From Leifsonia shinshuensis (GTDB lineage Bacteria > Actinomycetota > Actinomycetes > Actinomycetales > Microbacteriaceae): a stretch of 64,000 nucleotides of DNA. The stretch lies in assembly GCF_031456835.1 (NCBI RefSeq), contig NZ_JAVDVK010000001.1:3472001-3536000 (forward strand), in the 5' to 3' direction. A program made the translations under genes and the position numbers. The stretch's first letter is position 1. Every line of letters begins with the position of its first letter. Under the pieces are notes generated by a model. The model ran no database searches, was not told where the DNA came from, and was given only the letters and a program-made list of their open reading frames with translations. Of the stretch, positions 59,056-64,000 are shown one piece after another.

Positions 59056-59514
59056 TCATCCCGCCGCAGCGGTGACCAGTTCCCGGATGCGCTGCTCGTC
59101 CGCGTCGGTCAGGTCGAGGATCGCGAACGCGACCGGCCACATCGTCCCGTCGTCGAGCCGGGCCGGGTCGTTGAACCCGAGCGTGGAGTAGCGCGTCCCG
59201 AACTTGGAGGCAGGCTGGAAGAAGCAGAACGTCTTGCCGCCGAGCGCGTACGCCGGCTGCCCGTACCAGAGCTTGGGCCAGACGTCGGGGACGCTCTCGG
59301 TGACGATGGCGTGGATGCGCTCCGCCAGCCGGCGATCGTGCTCGGGGAGTGCCGAGACCTTCTCCAGGAGGTCGCGCGTATCGTCCTCGCGCGTGGTCTT
59401 GCCGCGCCGGGCGCGTTTGACCTCGGTGGAGCGCTCCTTCATGGCGGCGCGCTCCTCGTCGGTGAACGCCGCGGAGCCGGTGGTGGTGTCAGTGGTGCCG
59501 CTGTTCTTCGTCAT
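59056..59514 (-). CDS. DUF1801/YdhG-like small protein
   Basis: A 152-residue protein of the DUF1801 (YdhG/YjbR-like) fold: VWPKLWYGQPAYALGGKTFCFFQPASKFGTRYSTLGF is characteristic. A charged linker rich in Lys, Arg and Glu precedes it. Homologues have been called iron-chaperone-like or are simply uncharacterised. ATG 59514 was chosen as the first Met giving a normal length for the family. It is divergent from the DUF445 gene across a 341-nt spacer with repeats. Confidence 0.82.
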   Translation of the reverse strand: MTKNSGTTDTTTGSAAFTDEERAAMKERSTEVKRARRGKTTREDDTRDLLEKVSALPEHDRRLAERIHAIVTESVPDVWPKLWYGQPAYALGGKTFCFFQPASKFGTRYSTLGFNDPARLDDGTMWPVAFAILDLTDADEQRIRELVTAAAG

Positions 59515-59855
59515 GCGTCCGAGGCTAGGCCCGGCGACCCCGGTCGCGCTTCTCCGAAACTGCTCGCCTCCGCCGCCGCACCTTGCGTTCTCTATCGATC
59601 GTCGGAGATCCGTCGCCGTTCGTCGGAGATTTCGCCCGAAACCGTCCGGATCTCCCTCCCCAGAGCGTTGCGTCGGAGATTCCGGCACACTTCTCCGACG
59701 ATCGATCTCGGGATGCGCCCGGCACCGCGCGAGTACGGTGGACATCGCTCGACACACGTCCCGGGGAGGTTCGGAGTGCGCATCCAGAACACCGTCGCCG
59801 CCGATCGTGCAGGCGCACCGCGGCTCCACGCCGGCCACCGGCCCACCCTCGTCGC
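59515..59855. other. 341-nt divergent spacer with repeat block
   Basis: The spacer between the DUF1801 and DUF445 genes contains a 15-bp inverted repeat enclosing GGAGAT direct repeats (59594-59706). Outside that block I see no clear promoter or protein. Confidence 0.7.
59594..59706. repeat. 21-bp-period GGAGAT repeat with inverted modules, copy 2
   Basis: ATCGATCGTCGGAGA (59594-59608) is perfectly inverted at 59692-59706. CGTCGGAGAT recurs at 59600, 59621 (21 bp apart) and 59671. The inverse GGATCTCC lies at 59648, and the terminal CGTCGGAGAT ... CCGACGATCG module spans 59671-59704. The module order is the same as at 25092-25234, although about 34 kb away. Confidence 0.85.
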
Positions 59856-61115
59856 GTGACCGTCCTCCCGACCGACGCCGAGCGCCGCCTCGCCCTGCGG
59901 CGGATGAAGGCCCTCGCGACGAGCCTGCTCGCCGCGGCCGCAGTGGTGTTCGCGGTCGCGTACGCGCTGCAGGACCGCTATCCCTGGCTCGGATTCGTGC
60001 GCGCCGCCGCCGAGGGTGCGATGGTGGGCGCCCTCGCGGACTGGTTCGCGGTGACCGCGCTGTTCCGTCATCCGCTCGGGCTGCGCATCCCGCACACCGC
60101 GATCATCCCGACCCGCAAGGACGAGATCGGCGCCAGCCTCGGCGAGTTCGTGGAGACCAACTTCCTCTCCGACGAGGTGGTCGCCGGCAAGCTCGCGACC
60201 ATCGACCTCGCCGGGGCGGCGGCCGACTGGCTCTCGGAGCCGCAGAACTCGCGCCGGGTGGTGAGGGAGACGTTCCGCGGCGTGACCGGGCTCGCCGACC
60301 TGCTCGACGACGATCGGATGCGGGAGGCGATCGAGGCGGTCGTGCGCACGCACCTCGTGGCGCCCCTCTGGGGACCGCCGCTCGGCCGGCTCGGCGAACG
60401 GGTGCTCAGCTCGGGCGGTCACCAGGAGGCCGTCGACCTGCTGCTCGACCGTTTGGACGAGTGGCTCGCGGCCAACCCCGACGTGTTCGGCCCGGTGGTG
60501 TCGCGGCGCCTCCCGTCGTGGATGCCGTCGTTCGTGGACCGCGTCATCGACGAGCGCCTGCACTCGGAGGCGCGGCGCTTCGTCCGGGAGATGCGCGACG
60601 ACCCCGACCACCGCCTCCGCCGTTCGCTCGACGAGTACCTCGCCCAGTTCGCCGACCGGCTGCAGCACGACGACGCGACCATCGAACGGCTGGAGGCGGC
60701 GAAGGGCCGCGCGTTCGACGACCCGCGGATCCGCGAGCTGGCCGCGTCCGCCTGGACGGCCGCCCGCACCGCGGCGATGGATGCGCTCGCCGACGAGGAG
60801 GGCGAGCTGGGCCGCCGCGCCGAAGCGTTCGTGGCCGACGTGGCCCGCCGCGTCCTGGCGGACGACGAGCTCCGCGCATCCCTCAACGCGCGCCTGACCG
60901 GAGCGGCGATGCACCTCGTCACGAGCTACCGCAGCGACATCTCCCACGTCATCACCGAGACGGTGCAGGCGTGGGACCCGGCCGAGACCACCGAGAAGAT
61001 CGAGACCCAGGTGGGCCGCGACCTCCAGTTCATCCGCATCAACGGCACGGTGGTCGGCGCGCTGGCCGGCCTCGCGATCTACACCGTCGCGACGGGCATC
61101 TCGGCGCTGTTGTGA
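59856..61115 (+). CDS. DUF445 family membrane-anchored protein
   Basis: A 419-residue protein of the DUF445 (YjiN-like) family. The N-terminal membrane helix (about 18-36) is followed by the family core AAEGAMVGALADWFAVTALFRHPLGLRIPHTAIIP. A long helical region and a C-terminal membrane helix (NGTVVGALAGLAIYTVATGISALL) complete it. GTG 59856 was chosen to place the first helix correctly; no strong ribosome site is seen. Function unknown. Confidence 0.9.
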   Translation: MTVLPTDAERRLALRRMKALATSLLAAAAVVFAVAYALQDRYPWLGFVRAAAEGAMVGALADWFAVTALFRHPLGLRIPHTAIIPTRKDEIGASLGEFVETNFLSDEVVAGKLATIDLAGAAADWLSEPQNSRRVVRETFRGVTGLADLLDDDRMREAIEAVVRTHLVAPLWGPPLGRLGERVLSSGGHQEAVDLLLDRLDEWLAANPDVFGPVVSRRLPSWMPSFVDRVIDERLHSEARRFVREMRDDPDHRLRRSLDEYLAQFADRLQHDDATIERLEAAKGRAFDDPRIRELAASAWTAARTAAMDALADEEGELGRRAEAFVADVARRVLADDELRASLNARLTGAAMHLVTSYRSDISHVITETVQAWDPAETTEKIETQVGRDLQFIRINGTVVGALAGLAIYTVATGISALL

Positions 61116-61160
61116 TCCGTCGATGCGAAGCGCGGTTGCACCGGTGACGGCTGGAGGCTG

Positions 61161-61883
61161 TCAGTCCGCCCGGGCCGCCCCGCCCGCCGCCAGACGCATC
61201 AGGTCGGTGGTGAAGTCCACGTCCGACGCGGTTCTCTGAGCGAGGGCGGCGTTCCCCGAGAACTGGTGGTTGTAGTCCGCCCACGCGGTGTCGGTGATGG
61301 CCGCGGTCACGTTGCTTCCGATCAGGTGGACGAGCTCCTGCGCCGCACGCGTGATGCGTGTGCTGAGGGCCGAGGACCCCCAATCCTCGGGTGCCGCGAA
61401 GATCGAGGACGGGACCGGAAGGGCTCGGAGGAAGGCGAACAGCGGGCGCAGATGATCGTCCACCACCATGGCGTGGCGCGCGGTCCCTGCCGTGGCGGCG
61501 AGCACGACGGGCTTGGCGATGAGGAGGTCGTTGTCCAGCACATCGGCGAACGACTTGAGCAGTCCGCTGATCCCGGCCTTGTAGACCGGTGTGCTGACGA
61601 TCACGCCATCCGCCGTGGCGAGGAGCTGAATCGCCGCCTGAACGCGCTCGTTCGGGAACCCCGACACGATCGTCTGAGCGACATCGACCGCGATCGCGCC
61701 CAGTTCGATGACCGCGATCCTCGCCTCCCTTCCGGATCGCCGCACCAGGTCGGCGCTCTTCTGAGCGACACGGTCCGCCAGCAGCCGGGTGGACGACGGG
61801 TCGCTCACGCCGGCGCTCACGATCACGAGCTGCACCGGCGGCCGCACGTCGCCTTCGCTCGGGGTGGTTCCACGGGTGTTCAT
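61161..61883 (-). CDS. NAD(P)H-dependent FMN reductase
   Basis: A 240-residue flavodoxin-fold reductase supplying FMNH2. VIVSAGVSDPSSTRLLADRV binds the FMN phosphate, and GVIVSTPVYKAGISGLLKSFADVL is the family signature. It follows the luciferase-like monooxygenase gene by 9 nt and is surely its partner. The pair resembles the CE1758/CE1759 set known from corynebacteria by genome annotation. The substrate of the pair is unknown. Confidence 0.91.
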   Translation of the reverse strand: MNTRGTTPSEGDVRPPVQLVIVSAGVSDPSSTRLLADRVAQKSADLVRRSGREARIAVIELGAIAVDVAQTIVSGFPNERVQAAIQLLATADGVIVSTPVYKAGISGLLKSFADVLDNDLLIAKPVVLAATAGTARHAMVVDDHLRPLFAFLRALPVPSSIFAAPEDWGSSALSTRITRAAQELVHLIGSNVTAAITDTAWADYNHQFSGNAALAQRTASDVDFTTDLMRLAAGGAARAD

Positions 61884-61892
61884 GACTGCTCC

Positions 61893-63086
61893 TTACGATC
61901 GGGTGGCGAGCGGGAACCGTGCTTCGGTCGACGGGTCGCTGTCCTGATAGGGGGACGTGCCGGAGAGGTTGTCTCCGCGATTCGGGTTCGGCCGCGGCTG
62001 TCGGGGCTCGGAGTCTCCGTACTTGCGTGCGACGAGGTCGGTGTGCGTCGGCGCTGCCGCCGCACCTGCCGATCGTCGCGCAGCCATCTCCTTGCGGAGG
62101 ACGGGCACCACCTCGGTGCCGAGGAGCTCCACCTGCTCGAGTGCGACCTCGACCGGAAGAGCGAGACCATCGAGCGCGAACAGCTGCCGCTGGTAGTCGC
62201 CGAATCCCTCCTGGAAGGTCAGCGTCTTGTCGATCACCTCTTGGGGGCTCCCGACGCTCAGGGGGGTGCTCTTGACGTAGTCGTCGAGCGAGCTGCCGCG
62301 GAACAGCGGATAGTTCTCGAAGTACGGGCGGAAGCGCGTCCACGCGTCCTGCGATCGTCGCGCGATGAACGCCTGTCCGCCGAGTCCGACGATGGCCTGC
62401 TCCCGCGTGCCGTGGCCGTAGTGCTCGAATCGCTCGCGATAGAAGTCGACGAGCGGCTTGAAGTGGAGGTTGGGGGCCAGCACGTTGTTGGCGAAGTATC
62501 CGTTGCCGTAGTAGGCGGCCTGCTCGGCGATCTCCGGGGTGCGGATGGAGCCGTGCCAGACGAAGGGAGGCACATCGTCCAGCGGTCGCGGGGTGGAGGT
62601 GAATCCCTGAAGCGGGGTGCGGAACCTTCCCTCCCAGTCCACGACGTCCTCACGCCAGAGGCGATGCAGGAGGTTGTAGTTCTCGAGTGCGAGGGCGACC
62701 CCCTCGCGGATGTCCTTGCCGAACCACGGGTACACGGGAACCGTGTTGCCGCGGCCGATCATCAGGTCGAGCCTTCCGCCCGCCACATGCTGGAGCATCG
62801 CGTAGTCTTCGGCGATCTTGACGGGATCGTTGGTGGTGATCAGGGTAACGGCGGTGCTCAGCGTGATCTGGCGGGTGAGACCCGCGATGTAGCCGAGCAG
62901 GGTCGTCGGGGAGGACGGGACGAACGGCGGGTTGTGGTGCTCGCCCAGCGCGAAGACGTCGAGCCCGACCTCATCGGCCCGAACCGCGATGCGCGCGATG
63001 TTGCTGATGCGCTCCGCCTCGGACTGCGTGTGACCAGTGGTCGGATCGGGTGCGATGTCGCCGACGCTGAAGATTCCGAATTGCAT
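61893..63086 (-). CDS. Luciferase-like FMN-dependent monooxygenase
   Basis: A 397-residue LLM-class flavin monooxygenase (TIM barrel). The N-terminus MQFGIFSVGDIAPDP, LDVFALGEHHNPPFVPSSP and MIGRGNTVPVYPWFG are characteristic. The last 60 residues are hydrophilic and variable. ATG 63086 has AGAGAGG upstream. It is translated just before its FMN reductase. Its promoter region holds two related palindromes at 63142 and 63163, so it is probably inducible. Confidence 0.91.
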   Translation of the reverse strand: MQFGIFSVGDIAPDPTTGHTQSEAERISNIARIAVRADEVGLDVFALGEHHNPPFVPSSPTTLLGYIAGLTRQITLSTAVTLITTNDPVKIAEDYAMLQHVAGGRLDLMIGRGNTVPVYPWFGKDIREGVALALENYNLLHRLWREDVVDWEGRFRTPLQGFTSTPRPLDDVPPFVWHGSIRTPEIAEQAAYYGNGYFANNVLAPNLHFKPLVDFYRERFEHYGHGTREQAIVGLGGQAFIARRSQDAWTRFRPYFENYPLFRGSSLDDYVKSTPLSVGSPQEVIDKTLTFQEGFGDYQRQLFALDGLALPVEVALEQVELLGTEVVPVLRKEMAARRSAGAAAAPTHTDLVARKYGDSEPRQPRPNPNRGDNLSGTSPYQDSDPSTEARFPLATRS

Positions 63087-63141
63087 GGCACTTGGCCTCT
63101 CTGAACTCTCGGGTCGAACCGGGCCGTGCGATGGCGGCCGA

Positions 63142-63180
63142 TTGATTGACGTGTCAATCAAGTAATTGACATGTCACTTA
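63142..63180. promoter_or_regulatory. Twin palindromic operators upstream of the flavin monooxygenase
   Basis: TTGATTGAC-GT-GTCAATCAA (63142-63161) and TAATTGACATGTCACTTA (63163-63180, one mismatched pair) share the core TTGACRTGTCA. Their centres are 20 bp apart, two helical turns, which places two repressor dimers on the same face. The regulator is not in the window. MarR/TetR-type proteins bind such sites. Confidence 0.75.
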
Positions 63181-63256
63181 ACTGAGCCCGTCGCGATCTA
63201 TTCCCTGGGGCGAAGTCGCCGTCGTTAGAGCGGGAATGGATGACGCCCGACCTGGG

Positions 63257-63285
63257 TTGCAAAACAATACTCAGGCGGGTATGGT
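63257..63285 (+). promoter_or_regulatory. Promoter of the MFS gene at 63353
   Basis: -35 TTGCAA (63257-63262), a 17-nt spacer and -10 TATGGT (63280-63285) form a good promoter, giving a leader of about 60 nt that carries GAGAGAAG before the start codon. Confidence 0.65.
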
Positions 63286-63352
63286 CTGAGCGATCACCAT
63301 TGAGCCGGCCTGACTCCGGTCACGCCGCCAGAACCGAGATGTGAGAGAAGAC

Positions 63353-64000
63353 ATGACCGTGGATACTGGCGCACTGGCCGTTCCGGCCCGCAGGACCGCG
63401 CCGCTGACGCTCCCGGCCCGGGCCCGGTTCTGGACGGCCGCCGCCGTCGCCGGGCTCGCGCTGTGGACCAGCGCCGCGCCGACGACCAGCTACCCGCTCT
63501 ATGCGAGCACGTGGCACCTGACCTCTGCCGTGACCACCGCCATCTTCGCGGTCTACCCGATCGTTCTCGTGGTGTTCCTGCTGATCTTCGGTCAGGTCTC
63601 CGACTTCATCGGCCGCCGGAACGCCATGCTGATCGGGGTCGGCGCCCTGTTCGTCGGCGTTCTGCTGTTCGCGATCGCCCCCTCCGTCGGCTGGGTCTTC
63701 GCCGGCCGGGCGTTCATGGGGGCGGGCGTGGCGCTCGCCCTGGCACCGGCGACAGCAGCAGCCGTCGAGTTCAGCCCCCGCGGCCGGGAAAGCCGTGCCT
63801 CGTCCACCGTCACCGCCGCGACGGCAGCGGGGCTGGCCCTCGCCACGGTCGTCGGCGGCGGGCTCATCCAATACGCACCGCTGCCGCTCCACCTCGACTA
63901 CTGGGTGCTGCTCGTCGCCGTCACAGCGGTGCTCGGACTCGTCTACTTCCTCCCCCGGAACCGCGCTCGGTCGTCAGCGGGGACGTGGCGGCCGCGGCCC
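63353..64000 (+). CDS. MFS transporter, N-terminal part (3' end outside window)
   Basis: At least 216 residues of an MFS permease run off the window. After a 25-residue cytoplasmic start come about six helices, with the loop 2-3 motif GQVSDFIGRRNAML and FMGAGVALALAPATAAAVEF. ATG 63353 has GAGAGAAG upstream. It is divergent from the flavin monooxygenase gene, and the shared spacer contains twin operators, so it may export or import the same compound. Confidence 0.88.
   Translation, partial: MTVDTGALAVPARRTAPLTLPARARFWTAAAVAGLALWTSAAPTTSYPLYASTWHLTSAVTTAIFAVYPIVLVVFLLIFGQVSDFIGRRNAMLIGVGALFVGVLLFAIAPSVGWVFAGRAFMGAGVALALAPATAAAVEFSPRGRESRASSTVTAATAAGLALATVVGGGLIQYAPLPLHLDYWVLLVAVTAVLGLVYFLPRNRARSSAGTWRPRP

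Overview
The window is 64 kb of very GC-rich DNA. It has frequent GTG starts, C/G third positions, many candidate leaderless promoters, and LacI/ROK-controlled sugar loci. It looks like the chromosome of a high-GC actinobacterium, most likely a plant- or soil-associated Microbacteriaceae (Leifsonia-like). That placement rests on gene content and style, not on a marker gene. No rRNA, tRNA, CRISPR array, integrase or insertion sequence was recognised.

Layout. 1-5.6 kb: the end of an MFS transporter gene, then a leftward ABC sugar importer operon with its LacI regulator. 5.75-16.6 kb: housekeeping and stress genes, namely an ABC exporter, an Nramp manganese transporter with a convergent MntR-type regulator, the cystathionine beta-synthase/gamma-synthase pair, a VOC protein, a YbdK-type ligase, an AraC regulator and small proteins. 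16.7-22.2 kb: a cation/proton antiporter, an amino-acid permease, a LacI regulator and an MFS transporter. 22.4-29.9 kb: a LacI regulator, an MFS sugar/carboxylate transporter that carries two compensating frameshifts, and an overlapping operon (Gfo/Idh dehydrogenase, DUF993 aldolase-like enzyme, TIM-barrel isomerase, then glycerate kinase). The MFS gene and the operon share the same promoter-proximal LacI-type operator. This looks like a poorly described sugar or sugar-acid pathway.

30-53.4 kb is a plant-polysaccharide region: xylB, xylA, a GH3 glycosidase, two ABC importers, a CE7 acetyl-xylan esterase, a GH31 alpha-xylosidase, a Gfo/Idh-ThuA-Gfo/Idh operon, two LacI and two ROK regulators. 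Together these suit uptake and breakdown of xylan or xyloglucan oligosaccharides into the xylulose-5-phosphate route. None of the three importers in the window has an ATPase gene beside it, so a shared ATPase of the MsiK type encoded elsewhere is likely.

53.6-64 kb: a Bcr/CflA-like MFS transporter, a PAP2 phosphatase, a HerA-like ATPase, an AraC regulator, small conserved proteins, a DUF445 membrane protein, a two-component flavin monooxygenase pair, and the start of another MFS gene.

The most unusual non-coding content is three kinds of extragenic repeat. The first is arrays of short palindromes with alternating 40 and about 34 bp spacing (24.9 and 39.6-39.9 kb). The second is a 21-bp-period GGAGAT repeat with inverted modules, found at two distant loci (25.1 and 59.6 kb). 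The third is three large nested hairpins with different stems but the same loop decamer, CGACACGCCG.
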